From: Lepidurus packardi
Taxonomy: Eukaryota; Arthropoda; Branchiopoda; Notostraca; Triopsidae
Assembly: GCA_023053545.1 (NCBI GenBank)
Contig: JAKZAN010000006.1
Span: forward strand, 2,981,001-3,045,000
DNA: 64,000 nt
Direction of reading: 5' to 3'
Under the pieces are notes generated by a model. It did no database searches and was not told the origin of the DNA. It saw nothing but the letters and a program-made list of their open reading frames with translations. Both the position numbers and the translations under genes were made by a program. This document shows positions 34,525-44,857 of this stretch, piece by piece. Position 1 is the first letter of the stretch; each line of letters opens with the position of its first letter.

Positions 34525-34837
34525 ACTACGAATGCTCAGTTTCACGAATTAGAAAAATCTTGATCACAAAAATAAATACCACTTTTGTAGACAAACAATA
34601 GCAAGTTAATGGAGACTTGGAACGTTTTCGCGCCTTTAGCAGTTGACGTCAGAACCACTCCGATTGGTCATGCGTTTAATAACAGAATGCTTTACGGCTA
34701 CTCGAACGATTGCTGAATGGTGCATCGATCGTTCGAAGTCGCTGTATCGCAGCGTGAACTTCGTACTTTGAGTACGTCGTGTTAAAAAGGAAAAGAGCTT
34801 CATATTTCCATTCCAACCATTTATCTTCGTACTTTTA
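34525..34837 (-). promoter_or_regulatory. CHTF18 5' region and spaetzle-like gene 3' region
   Basis: 313 bp between two minus-strand genes. It should contain the CHTF18 promoter and leader and the poly(A) site of the upstream gene. TGACGTCA at 34645-34652 (a full CRE/ATF palindrome) lies about 120 bp upstream of the CHTF18 ATG. No other site stands out. Confidence 0.4.
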
Positions 34838-35994
34838 TTAATAGTATACAAAATTTTCAACAAAGCAAGAACATGAGTTGGGTATAAAAAATGTGGCCAA
34901 AAAGGGAGGCTCGCTCGTTTTGTCCGGATCCATCGCAATCAGAAACACCTGCGCGTTGCGTTGCTTACACGAAGATTTGTAGCAAGGTGGCAAATACTCG
35001 CATCGTTTCCCAGCATAACTTCAAAAATTACTCAATTATAGTTACAGCTCATGGTTCAGTAAGTTTTATGACCTACCGACAAATCTCCATGCGAATGCTT
35101 TGCGGATAACGCGGAATGTTCAGTACCAACTGCCATTTCCCTTTCCAATCCTTAGCCCATCCAAGTCGCACCCATCTAACTTCCGATTCGCAAGAAAAAT
35201 GTCCCTTGGACCTAAGTTTATCGACATTTTTCAACCGTCAGAGGTTCCATTTGATCGCATGTGCGTACAAACCTGTAAGAATGTGTGACGTTGTCGTACG
35301 AAATTTGCTCATCAAGAGAATAACGGTAAAGCTGCGAGTATAAAGTTTGCACAAGATCCGAGTGCTGAGAGATTACAGTCCGCACGAAATCGCTAAATAT
35401 ATTACTTTTACATAGACTCGAACAAAAATAAATCGAAATTAAACCTCGGATAGTTTGAGTCGAGAACACACCATTCCTGGCTTCCTCCGCAAGGTATCCC
35501 TGTTGTAGGTGTATTTGCCGGTCGAGGGTTGGGATACCCCGGGGAAGGGGAGAAGTACACTAGTTAACGAAAGTCAATTAATATGCAAATGCCCTAGAAC
35601 GAACCCAAAATGTTACTTACCTTGCTTAGTCGGACGAGACAAAATAGCCGCATTAAAAGTGAAGTTAGCTAAACTGGACGGTGGTTCCTTAAATGACGTT
35701 GCAAAAGGATGTTGAAACGCCGAATTATACTCGTGGTGATTCTGGATTCCAAGCGTTAAACTTAACTCAGCTTTCGGTGAGTTATCCTCTTCCTGAATGG
35801 AATCGAAACGCGAAGCTGGTGTTCGTAGTGGATTCTTGTTGATAATCCTTGACTCGGGCAGTTCTTCGGCTTGATATCGAACAGTTAAGACGCGAAATTA
35901 TTTGCTGAAAAAGGAAACATTACTTACCCTTTTCATTACTAGAACTATAAATCAAGACGTGAAGTAACAAGGCACACGAAAAAACATGCTTCAT
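34838..35994 (-). CDS. Spaetzle-like secreted cystine-knot cytokine precursor (292 aa, 6 exons)
   Basis: Toll-receptor ligand/neurotrophin-type family of arthropods. Exons in order of transcription: 35928-35994, 35621-35869, 35445-35559, 35273-35404, 35077-35211 and 34838-35018; lengths sum to exactly 293 codons. A signal peptide opens the protein (MKHVFSCALLLHVLIYSSS). The prodomain includes GGSQEWCVLDSNYPSNIF, typical of the family's conserved pre-knot segment. The knot domain carries CESEVRWVRLGWAKDW, then ICRYAGKRCEYLPPCYKSSC and finally PNSCSC. The seven cysteines seen are compatible with a knot plus an intermolecular disulfide. Several steps were needed to assemble it, but signal peptide, phases and cysteines agree. 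The exact spaetzle subtype is not assigned; PPCYKSSC may favour a Spz3-6-like member. Confidence 0.82.
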
Positions 35995-36680
35995 GACGGA
36001 GAAAACACTGACAGGTGTTTTTATAACAAAATCTGATCATACACTGCACCGGGAATTATAATACGAGAAGCTAGTAAAGAGCTTTTGGTAGGAAGTGTCG
36101 TTTCAGGTTGTATGTCATACGCTGTGCTTGGTTAATTTACAATATGGGCTTCGTCAGTGCACTTCCTTTTCTACACATCATAAGCAGCACGCTTTCTTCT
36201 TTAACGTCGTTGGCGCCCCTAACAAGGGAAAGTAAAAATGCATTTCTTTCTTTCCTCGAAAATTGGAAGGTTGTGTCATTCTTCTCAGACGCGAAAGTGA
36301 GAAGGGAAGCATTATGACAAAAGAACAAAGATAGCTCCAGGTCTTACAAATAGACTGGCAATAAAACGGACACGGTTTTCGGTGAGCTGAAATAACTTTC
36401 GATTTCATTTTGAGGGCAAAAAAGGGATTGTCCACAGTTGGCTGGGATTTGCTGTAATTACTCTCGCTATCAGTTTCAACACAAAAGTTACATGGATACC
36501 CCTCAGCGACAGACTGGAAACAATATTTTGGTATGAAAAAGTTCAAACAAAATCCGGCAAAATAGACTGAAATGCTCCAATGCTGTCTCAAATTATTTTT
36601 GCTGATTATGTGCAATGGAAAGTTATGAACACGAATCGAAATTCTTGCCTTGCACACACACGTGGAAAGTCTGACTTTTT
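35995..36680. other. Spaetzle-like gene promoter region and ARPC3 3' flank
   Basis: TATAAAA on the minus strand (about 36018-36024) is only about 25 bp from the spaetzle-like ATG. Either the leader is extremely short or the box is not used. The rest is ARPC3 3' UTR or intergenic. Overlapping long minus frames here are read-through from ARPC3 exons, not genes. Confidence 0.4.
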
Positions 36681-37914
36681 TTATTGACCTGGCCCTGACA
36701 GCGATTTGTCCATAAAGCGTTTCTTCGCGAAACACAGCCACCACTTTGAAGGTCGGCCATCTTCAGTGTTAAACACTTTTTCACACACGCGGATTCCCAG
36801 CTCTTGACGAGCCTGGACAAGATACTGCCGCAGCAAATCTAATATAAGAAGAGAGTGAAAAGAAACGATTTTATTTCATTTTTGTTTTTACCAGCTTCTT
36901 GTGGGTTGGCTGGCTTGGCATAGACTGAGTTGAGCGGAAATCCGGGTTCTCCTGGTATGTCGAATTTGGAAATTGCTAACGTATACATTTCTTGCATTCC
37001 TTGTTGCTTGGTATTACATTTCTGCAGCCGCTTCAAGCACTCTGTAGTGTATAGCGTCAAATATATAAGAAGACGGTCTGCTTCGCTCTAAGTAGAAAAC
37101 GATGTAATGATGATCGAAATTTTTAGACAACATAGTTTCATGTTTACTTTGACTTCGTACGTACGAAAGAATACATTTGCTTTGAAGAAATACAAGGTTT
37201 CATCAATAATATCCGTGTCTCCTGGCTCTTTGGGTGCAGGGCCGCGATATTGCGTTTTCAAGGGAAGAATCGCTACACTACCAACCACTTGTGGCGGATT
37301 TAGGTACTGGGAATGGTACGCCTAGCAAAAGTACATGACAGGTGTGATAAACTAATGGATGACACACATGGAATGCTCGATGGCAGTCCCTCTAATACTG
37401 AGATACACCAACATCGATGGGTAGTGTTCAAAATAAAGTAGCTCTTTAAGCACCTCTTGAAAAGCAATGCTAACCAGGATGTCTTGAAGTGTTATAGAAT
37501 CGTGATGAGTAAATCCATAAGGCTTTTTACGTATTTCCGAAGTACTGCATTACTTTCAAACAAAATTCAATACAATTGTTTACATATTATTTAAATACTA
37601 TATATAATTAATGTTTAAATTCTCGACACGGTTAAGAATTTTAATGGTATTCACTAGCGAAAACTATAGTACCCATAATACATTCAATGTTAATTACACA
37701 CCAATACGAATACAGTTAATTACGACTTACGCCATGAACCGTTCTTTCGGAGTCCATGCCAAAGAAAATAACAGAATTTTCACACTTTCGGGTGTATTAA
37801 TACAATAACAAACGTCAGGAAATGATGTGACACTCCCTTCCCAGGCAAAACTTGCTGTACTCGTAGCTGGCTAAAGCTTTAAGAGCATAAAAGAATGAGA
37901 AACCTTACTGGCAT
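36681..37914 (-). CDS. ARPC3: Arp2/3 complex subunit 3 (p21-Arc, 177 aa)
   Basis: Structural subunit of the seven-member Arp2/3 complex that nucleates branched actin in the cytosol. Exons: 37909-37914 (ATGCCA only), 37148-37321, 36892-37087 and 36681-36838; the sum is 178 codons including stop, one short of human. Conserved text: [76 protein letters not shown] and the end [11 protein letters not shown]. The 6-nt first coding exon explains why no long frame shows the start. The gene is complete and apparently functional. It shares a roughly 295-bp divergent promoter with TMA16. Confidence 0.95.
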
Positions 37915-38209
37915 TTTTAGTGGTCGCTACGATATATCCACCGCTGATAACGCGAAAGATTGCAGGTTTCCTTTTCCCCAAAAAATGCTTATCGGGAAAA
38001 TGCTTAACCACAACACAGCACCCGCAAGTAAACACCCCACACAAAGCCGCACAGCTACACTTTGACCACTCCCCTTCGATGTGTTAGTTAAAAACTTAAT
38101 TCATAGATGGCGGATTAATACCAATTAAAAATAACCAATTCTACTTTGCCCACGTGTTTACATTGGCTGCTGAGCATTAATACATTCGACTTTGCTATTC
38201 TAATACAAT
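37915..38209. promoter_or_regulatory. Divergent ARPC3/TMA16 promoter
   Basis: 295 bp between two opposite ATGs. It contains AGATGGCGG at 38106-38114, similar to the YY1/Pho-type ATGGCGG core common in TATA-less housekeeping promoters. No TATA box. Confidence 0.45.
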
Positions 38210-38984
38210 ATGGTAAGATTTAATGCTTTTCTTGGTCCTATTTAGTAATTAGACAATCTCGTTCACTAGCCTAAAACTTTGCTGCAAAAAGCTTTGGGAG
38301 ATGGCAAAAAGCTCCTTCATCCTAAGAGTCGAAAAGCAGCTCAGTTTTCACGCCAGCTTCACAGGTAAAATGAAAGAAATACTTCATGTTCGTTTAATTA
38401 AACATAATTGTTCTTTTTATAGAGATGTTAGAGTTCGCCAGAAAAAGAAGGAACATCATATTAAGATGGGTTTAGCTGGCGATAAGGTAGTCTGGTTCAA
38501 AGATCACTTGGAAGATGGGATAGAGAGTTGCACTCCAGAAATGGCCCTTAATTTAATAGAAGAGTAAAGCTTGCGAACAGGTTATTCCAGAGCAAGTTTT
38601 TAAGTAATTCTTTAAGGTACTTGGGGAGGTTTGATGAAGAACTAGAGCAGATCGACATTAAAAACCAAGTTGGAGCCAGGACGTTCCGTCAGCACGCGTC
38701 AAGAGAAGACACTGTCAAGCACACGCAAGAGCTTGAAAGACAGGAATTCGAAGGTCCTGGTCTCGGTAACATCTCTTGTCATTACTGCTAGGAGCGTATA
38801 CTATTAAATATGTTACGTAGAAATTCCTGACATCCTCTCGAAAGCTACTCTGGATTACTTGAAGACATGGAATGGTCAGCTAAGGTTTCTTCAGAATATC
38901 CCATTAAAGCGGTATAGAAAGAAGGAGTTATTGTCTAAAGTGAGTGAATTATCCACGAAGGACGTCATGGAAGTTAACGATTAA
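38210..38984 (+). CDS. TMA16: Translation machinery-associated protein 16 homologue (183 aa)
   Basis: Small nuclear/ribosome-biogenesis protein family associated with pre-60S particles. Exons: 38210-38212 (ATG only), 38270-38364, 38423-38563, 38617-38765 and 38821-38984, summing to 184 codons. Conserved blocks: KLLHPKSRKAAQFSRQLHR, MGLAGDKVVWFKDHL, LGRFDEELEQIDIKNQVGAR, ERQEFEGPGLEIPDILSKAT. The first exon ends immediately after the ATG (ATG/GTAAGA), so the second exon starts at Pro2. It ends early (DVMEVND) compared with vertebrates, which carry an acidic tail. Divergent from ARPC3. Confidence 0.92.
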
Positions 38985-39820
38985 GGCACCTCCATTGAAT
39001 GAATACACAAATCTTCTATACCCTAAATCGTTATGCAGCTCGATGGGAGTAATTTCGGTGTAAAACTTTGTGAAGAACGATAATTTTAACGTAATTCCAA
39101 TCACGACGTGAGGGTAAAACTAAATTCCAACCGGAGAAAAACCATATCTTTTAATTTGCCTAAGACCATATTTCGCTGACTTATAATTTTTAGCTCATAT
39201 CCAGGATGCCGAGAGCGTCCGATCACCGGCTAATTTCCTTCTCACTCATGTGGTCCATCTGCTCTTGCCCGGTCATTCCTTTTGTCTATCATTTAACCCA
39301 CTCAGCAAATTCGAAGCCAAACATGTATATAAACACTTGTTCTCTCCCGCTCGCGTTCTCTCTCTGGCTAGTTATCATACGCCCGTTCAAAGTTTCAGTG
39401 CTATCATTTTCAGTTTTTGGTTAGATGTTCTAGTTTTCAATCTCGTTTAAATGTTGGTGTCATATTGACGACCTAGCGAATTATTGCCTTGGTGACGCTT
39501 TACGAACTGTACCGATAAAAATACTTAGAAAAGTTGTACGGGATTTTACCGTTCTACCAAACGAATCCACAGCCTCCGTCAAACCGATCAAAACAATTTA
39601 ATCGCCCAAAATAGTTTCTTACAACATTAACTACTGGCCATTAAACTTAACGGAGATCCAACAACTTCATAGGACCCCATCAACTATTAATTCCCATGAA
39701 CTATAACCGAGTCATTTCTGGATGACTCAGTTAAATGTTACTAATTCATGTAGAATGTGTTTCAATGAAAATTAATTTCTTTAGCTTAGGTATTAAATGG
39801 GGAGTAAGGTTTCAAAATAA

Positions 39821-40110
39821 AAAAATATATTTTATAGAAGAGACCAAATAAAGTGTTCTTTAGAATGCTCACACAAGTCTGTAGGTGCTTTGTTTAGTTT
39901 ACAAGCTTAATCAGAAAAAATTGACTTCTTCGCGCGTTCGCCGTAGCTTCCTGTCCTACCGTGCCGAGACCCGCGCCTGAGAGCCTTTGGGCAAGTTTCG
40001 AGTCGGCTTCGCAACCGAGAGCTCACCCCCTGGAAATTTTTAAAGGAAGGTCAAGTTTAAAAATGAAGAAATGTATATTATAAAAGAGAGCAAATGAAGT
40101 GTTCTGACTG
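39821..40110 (+). repeat. Diverged direct repeat pair
   Basis: 39821-39872 and about 40051-40110 share an ordered series: an AT-rich TATATT..TATA block, AGAGA, CAAAT, then AAGTGTTCT. About 55 bp each, separated by a CG-rich spacer. Likely an old local duplication or remnants of element ends. Confidence 0.45.
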
Positions 40111-40988
40111 AAGAACTCGTATGTCGATTGTACATATTAACCGAGTAATTAATTATTTAGCCGAATAAGCTTTAACTCAAGAAGGAGGATGGTTAAAAGG
40201 TCCGAGGGAGAAAATAATACTTCGTCTTCGAATGCGTAAAATTAAGGGCTCCAATAAAACACATCTAAATGTACACGAAATATGAGAATTTTATTACTCA
40301 TGAAAATGAATGTTATCTCCTAACGTGGCTTGAGATTTGGGAATTTAAGGGCGAAGTTTAATCCCCCCGATAGGGACTTTTATACTTTTTGCGTCGGAGA
40401 ATGTACCCCTTTTCAGGTAATGCTTTCTCTTTTTTTATTACAAAGATTTTGGAAATAATTCGTCAGCCGAATTAGATCAGACATGACAGAGTCTCAATCA
40501 AGTACTAGTCAAATTTGCAAACAAAGCTTGTTATAATCCTTTGGGTACACACTGGGCCGTATTCACGAGCAAGCTTGACTTCAAGACATCAAAAGGTTAG
40601 AGTCTGAAAGACGATAGTTTTGTGATTTTCCTTATTCTTATCTTCCTCCTTAGACATATAAATTTTCCACTGTAAATTACTTAAGAACAAACTCAAAAAT
40701 AACCTGCATGCCAGAACTAGGCGCGTTAAGCAGTTAGCATGCTAAAGCAGCAAAACTCGGAACAAGATTTATTGAGAATTGATTTTTTGTTTCTACTCAA
40801 TTTGTCCAACGAATCTTTCATTGTAATAAATGCACAAAGTCAGTTTTCAGTTATTATGACTTAAATTGGAAATTGTTAATTCGTTATGAACTGGGGAAGA
40901 AAAATTTAACGTATACACGAAAAAGCTTAGGTAATACAAAACTGCATGCTAAATGTAACTCCAAATACAAAACAAAGGAGTGACAAAG

Positions 40989-41189
40989 ATGATACCTTTA
41001 CTTTTGAGCTTAGTCATCCTGATCACGCATCTCTCAAGCGTTAAGAAGGGAACAAAAAGAAAGTGCGGAGTCATGCTCACGACGTGGCGAGAAACGTGTG
41101 GTTTACCATCAGCACTACCGGCGTCCGAAGCGCTCTTGAAAGACGGGTCGAATAAATTCCGAAACCAATACAATTGTTTACTGCTGTAG
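40989..41189 (+). CDS. Possible small secreted peptide (66 aa), unassigned
   Basis: ATG 40989 opens a hydrophobic start MIPLLLSLVILITHLSS that looks like a signal peptide. It is followed by a basic GTKRKCGVMLTTWRETCG and a tail with one more cysteine. A dibasic site precedes the first cysteine. The opposite strand is also open here, so coding status is doubtful. No family recognised. Confidence 0.22.
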   Translation: MIPLLLSLVILITHLSSVKKGTKRKCGVMLTTWRETCGLPSALPASEALLKDGSNKFRNQYNCLLL

Positions 41190-41436
41190 CTTCCTGTACG
41201 CCTCTGCGTGGCCTTAGTCTCGGTTTTCAATTCGGAGATACCGTGAAAAACAATGTACCTCTCTATGTTCAGTACACTGAGCTTACAGCTCGAAGTTAGC
41301 CCAGACCCAAGAATATCTAAAGGAACAAAATACGTACAATAAATACGTATTTCTTTCGACGCTAGCTAAAAAGAGAGAGCTGCACCGTTAAAAGACGACA
41401 GAGTCCTTGTACTTGTTGACTCAACAGAAGGAAAAT

Positions 41437-41451
41437 GGGGGGGGGGGGGGG
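41437..41451 (+). repeat. Poly-G run of 15
   Basis: Fifteen consecutive G after GAAAAT. Third long G run in the window. Confidence 0.85.
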
Positions 41452-41608
41452 ATGGCTGATAATCAGGCGCAATTACTGGTTGTTTTGGCGAGTTCTCCTC
41501 CCCAAATGGGTGGCCATGGATATCGACTTGCATTACGATTATTTTGCGACATAAAAATCTACGTATCGAAGGTGCAAAGCAAAGCAATGCGTTTATTAAT
41601 TAATATAA

Positions 41609-41690
41609 TATATCCAAGATATCCAAAGTAATATGTCCAAGATATCCAAGGTCAAGATATCCAAAGGGTTCCAAAAAAAGGATATCCAAA
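41609..41690 (+). repeat. Degenerate tandem repeat of a (A)GATATCCAA unit
   Basis: Units such as ATATCCAAG, GATATCCAAA, TATGTCCAA and GATATCCAAG recur with irregular spacing. Minisatellite-like; also open on the minus strand, which produces spurious Trp/Ile/Leu-rich frames. Confidence 0.8.
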
Positions 41691-42315
41691 ACGAGGAATT
41701 TCTGAAGCCGAGTGCGAAGAATGTAAATACGAATACACATTCGTAATATGGTTTCTGGTTGGCTTTGCTGGAAACTTTAGCAAAACTATAAAGTTTTGCT
41801 TGATGTATACCCTCCAATAAGCTGCTCCAAATTTCACACGCCTGCATGACAAACTTCTCAGTCTCGGGTCGAAAATTGTCTCACGCTCAAAATGAATGTT
41901 ATAGCCCGCGGTCTTGTTATACGGTCAGAAAATATATAATTCATTGTAGTCATAAGCTTCGCGTGATAGACCTAATTTAGAAGAATGATGTCCTTCCGAA
42001 TGATAATGGGAAGAATTGGCAAAACACTACTGGGTAAGCTATATTAACTATTAAAGCTAAGCAAATATGAGATATGTCACTTGGCAACATGAAGCGTCTT
42101 TGTGGATTTTATTGATTTTAGTTAAGATAGCAGCTATCCGAAGTACAATAGATAGCGGAGAACTACTAGCTCAGGTGACAAGCAAGCTCGCATCAAACCA
42201 TTCGTACCTAAGCTGCAGTGTTCACTTGAACATCCTTGATTAGAGGTAGAGAGTGCTTTGACAATCTGGTGTTCAATTAAACGTACAGCTTTCTTTGCTC
42301 ATCATCAGTTTAATC

Positions 42316-43183
42316 ATGCCGCAATATCGTTTGCATTATTTTAATTCACGGGGCCGCGCTGAACTCGTCCGTCTGATTTTTAAAATGTCGGGAGTGGAAT
42401 TCGAGGATATTCGCTACAACCGCGAAACGGAATGGCCAGCAGTCAAGGACAGTAAGACGGAAACTCGGCAATCAAAAAAACCTTTAAACTTTAATTCGCG
42501 ACTTCCATGTCCACTTAGGCATGCCTTTTGGGCAACTCCCCGTTCTAGAAATCGATGGCAAGAAGCTACCTCAGAGTAACACCATTGCTCGTTATTTAGC
42601 CAATGAGTATAAACTCGTAGGAAACGATAAATGGGAGTCCGCCCAAGCAGATATGATTGTTGATAGCATAAACGATTTATTGCCCAGTGAGTACTTACGA
42701 ACTCTCGCATATTAGCTAACAAAATATACGCTCAAGCTCATAATTTGAATATTCAGATGCTCGGCCAATACTTTTGGAAACTGACGAAGAGAAACGGAAG
42801 GCGTTAGGAAAAAAATTCGTTGTCGAGAACGTATTTCCCTTTTTGCAGCGCCTAGAGAAGAATCACAAAGAAAACGGCAAGGAATACTTGGCCAGCAACA
42901 CAGTAAATAATACATATACATACATAGTACATATATATACAATAATACATATAATAAGACAATGTTGATACGAAAGCGTAATCCTGACTAACGAATGGAT
43001 GTCTATATCTAGTTAACTTGGGCGGATTTGGCTTTTTTTACTTTGTTGGATTTCGTCGTTGAACGTTCGTCCGTCGATATCATTTTTGCGCAGACGCCAG
43101 AATTGAAGGTTTTGTACGAGAAGGTGGCCAGCATTCCTGCCATTAAAAACTGGGTTTCGACCCGTCCTGCAACTTCGCATTAA
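42316..43183 (+). CDS. Sigma-class glutathione S-transferase 1 (206 aa)
   Basis: Cytosolic GST of the sigma/prostaglandin-D-synthase-like class, conjugating glutathione to electrophiles including lipid peroxidation products. Exons: 42316-42451, 42519-42686, 42757-42902 and 43013-43183 (207 codons). The catalytic tyrosine is Tyr8 in MPQYRLHYFNSRGRAE. The glutathione site has MPFGQLPVLEIDG and QSNTIARYLAN. The alpha-helical domain has DKWESAQADMIVDSINDL and LTWADLAFF, ending NWVSTRPATSH. First of five tandem paralogues. No TATA box is clear just upstream. Confidence 0.93.
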
Positions 43184-43643
43184 ATGTGATTGCAAAGATT
43201 TTATTGTCTAATTTTGTTGGGTTTCATTTATCTGCCTTATCTAATATACTCGTTACAATAAAAGGGCTTCAACCGCAAAAATCCTCCAGACTTTCCGTTT
43301 TCAAAGCGTCGAATAGCTGGGGACGAACGGAATTCTTTTGACGTTTTTCTTTGGCCAGGATTTAGAACCGGAGGGTACACGTGTATGAGGTACGGAATAC
43401 AAAGGAACCCAGAAACATCCACAACCAAGTCTGGAGTTTGGAGCTTTGAGGTTGGTTGCTGTCTGGGTTCTATAAACCAGAAAAGAGAAGAGTCGTGGCA
43501 CTCGTAGCGTTTGATCCAGTCGAGCTTGTTATAGTGACGCGTGCAGAGCTCTCGAAATCTCCACGAATCTGAACAGGTTGGACATTCCCTTCTTTAGCTA
43601 TAACTCACTTTTGTTTAACTTAATTATTCTGGTCGACAGAAAC
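43184..43643 (+). promoter_or_regulatory. GST1-GST2 spacer with GST2 promoter
   Basis: GST1's AATAAA lies at 43257-43262. TATAAA at 43471-43476 is a fair TATA box for GST2. A leader intron is likely from the donor at CAG/GTTGGA near 43577 to an acceptor GACAG just before AAACATG. Confidence 0.5.
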
Positions 43644-44429
43644 ATGCCACAATACCGTCTGCACTACTTCAACTTGAAGGGCCGGGCTGAAGTGATTCGT
43701 CTAATTTTTAAAGTAGCTGGCGTAGAATTTGAAGATTTCCGTTTTGAACGCGAAGAATGGCCCAAACACAAAGAAAGTAAGTGTGCGAGATGTACTTGCG
43801 CTTACAGGCATTTACCTTATTCTGTTAGGCACGCCGTTTGGCCAAGTTCCAGTTTTGGAAGTTGACGGGAAGATGCTTCCCCAGACTAATGCCATTTGCC
43901 GTTATTTGGCTAACGAATTCAAGCTCGCAGGCAACGATAAATGGGAAGCAGCTCAAGCAGATGCCATTGCGGATTGCATTACCGACCTTATGTCTGGTAA
44001 CCAAACGGCACCCTTAATTTGAAATGATAAAAAACAAGAAATTTATTTTACTATAGGCATGCGTGCTATCCTCTGGGAGCAAGACGAAGAGAAGAAGAAG
44101 GAGATGGGTGCAAAATACGCAGCTGATACTCTTCGCCCCTTTTTGCGTCGTCTGGAAAAAATGTACAAGGAGCAAGGCAACGAGTATTTGGTCAGCAAAG
44201 ATGTAAGTCCTATAGCGAAATAACTATTATGTACCCGAACTAAAATTATTTTTTCTTTTAGCTGACTTGGGCTGATTTGGGTTTCTTCACGTACATGGAT
44301 GCCTGTCTGTCACGTCTCGACAACAATCTCTTCGATGAAACTCCTGGTTTGAAAGGAATATACGACAAAGTGGCGAACGTTCCGGCAGTCAAAAACTGGC
44401 TGGAAATTCGTCCCCAAACTGCTATGTAA
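43644..44429 (+). CDS. Sigma-class glutathione S-transferase 2
   Basis: Same four-exon design as GST1. Tyr8 lies in MPQYRLHYFNLKGRAE; glutathione-binding text is TPFGQVPVLEVDG and QTNAICRYLAN; helix text is DKWEAAQADAIADCITDLM. Exon 3 (from about 44057) reads MRAILWEQDEEKKKEMGA and exon 4 (from about 44264) LTWADLGFFTYMDACLSRL. The end NWLEIRPQTAM stops at 44427-44429. Closest to GST1 and GST3. All binding residues are retained, so an active enzyme is expected. Confidence 0.93.
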
Positions 44430-44857
44430 ATGTTGCCATTTCTGCACTCCGTTTTTTGTTATTGAGTTGTACCACTGAAAGTTACAGTAAACCGTTGAAT
44501 TCGTTCTCCCTAAATGAGTTTGTGTTGTCCTTGACAGTTGCTAGGAAGTAGCGTTGCTACAGCTGTACGCACTTTTCAAAAATGCAGTTCATTATTCAGA
44601 GGAGTTTGGGAGAGGACTTTCACCCTCTAGGCTTCGTGTGTGTAGCGACCGTAGCGACGGTCCTACACTACTGTCGTTATATAAGTTGCTCGTCTTTCAG
44701 CTATAGAGCTCCAGTCGCTATCAGACAACCTAACCTGTTACAGACAAGCTAAATTGTGAGTTACCTTTCCGTAATGTCGCCTGATAAGTCAGCTGTCAAT
44801 AATTCAAGAACGTGCATTTTTTTTCTCCTTTCAGGTTAAAGTTTACTTGTTAGAACT
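44430..44857 (+). promoter_or_regulatory. GST2-GST3 spacer with TATA promoter and leader intron
   Basis: TATATAA at 44678-44684 is preceded by GTAGCGACCGTAGCGACGG, a short tandem repeat. A leader intron is indicated by TTGTGAGT near 44756 and a polypyrimidine CTCCTTTCAG ending at 44835. The ATG follows 23 bp later. Confidence 0.55.

Larger units (their letters stand above)
38985..42315. other. Intergenic region before the GST array
   Basis: 3.3 kb without a recognised gene. It holds a TATATAAA motif (39325-39332) not tied to any gene, a diverged direct repeat, a short secreted-like ORF, a 15-G run (41437-41451) and a GATATCCAA tandem repeat, described separately. A CG-rich patch (about 39930-40030) stands out from the AT-rich surroundings. 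Confidence 0.45.

Noticed and set aside
36018-36024. TATAAAA as the promoter of the spaetzle-like gene
   Set aside because: Transcription would begin at or inside the start codon, so the box is probably coincidental or serves another start.
36178-36744. 188-aa minus-strand ORF overlapping ARPC3
   Set aside because: It runs through the last ARPC3 exon in another frame and into its 3' flank; the ARPC3 frame is strongly conserved.
40949-41230. 93-aa minus-strand ORF
   Set aside because: It overlaps the candidate secreted ORF on the other strand, has no recognised domain and no supporting splice or promoter signal.
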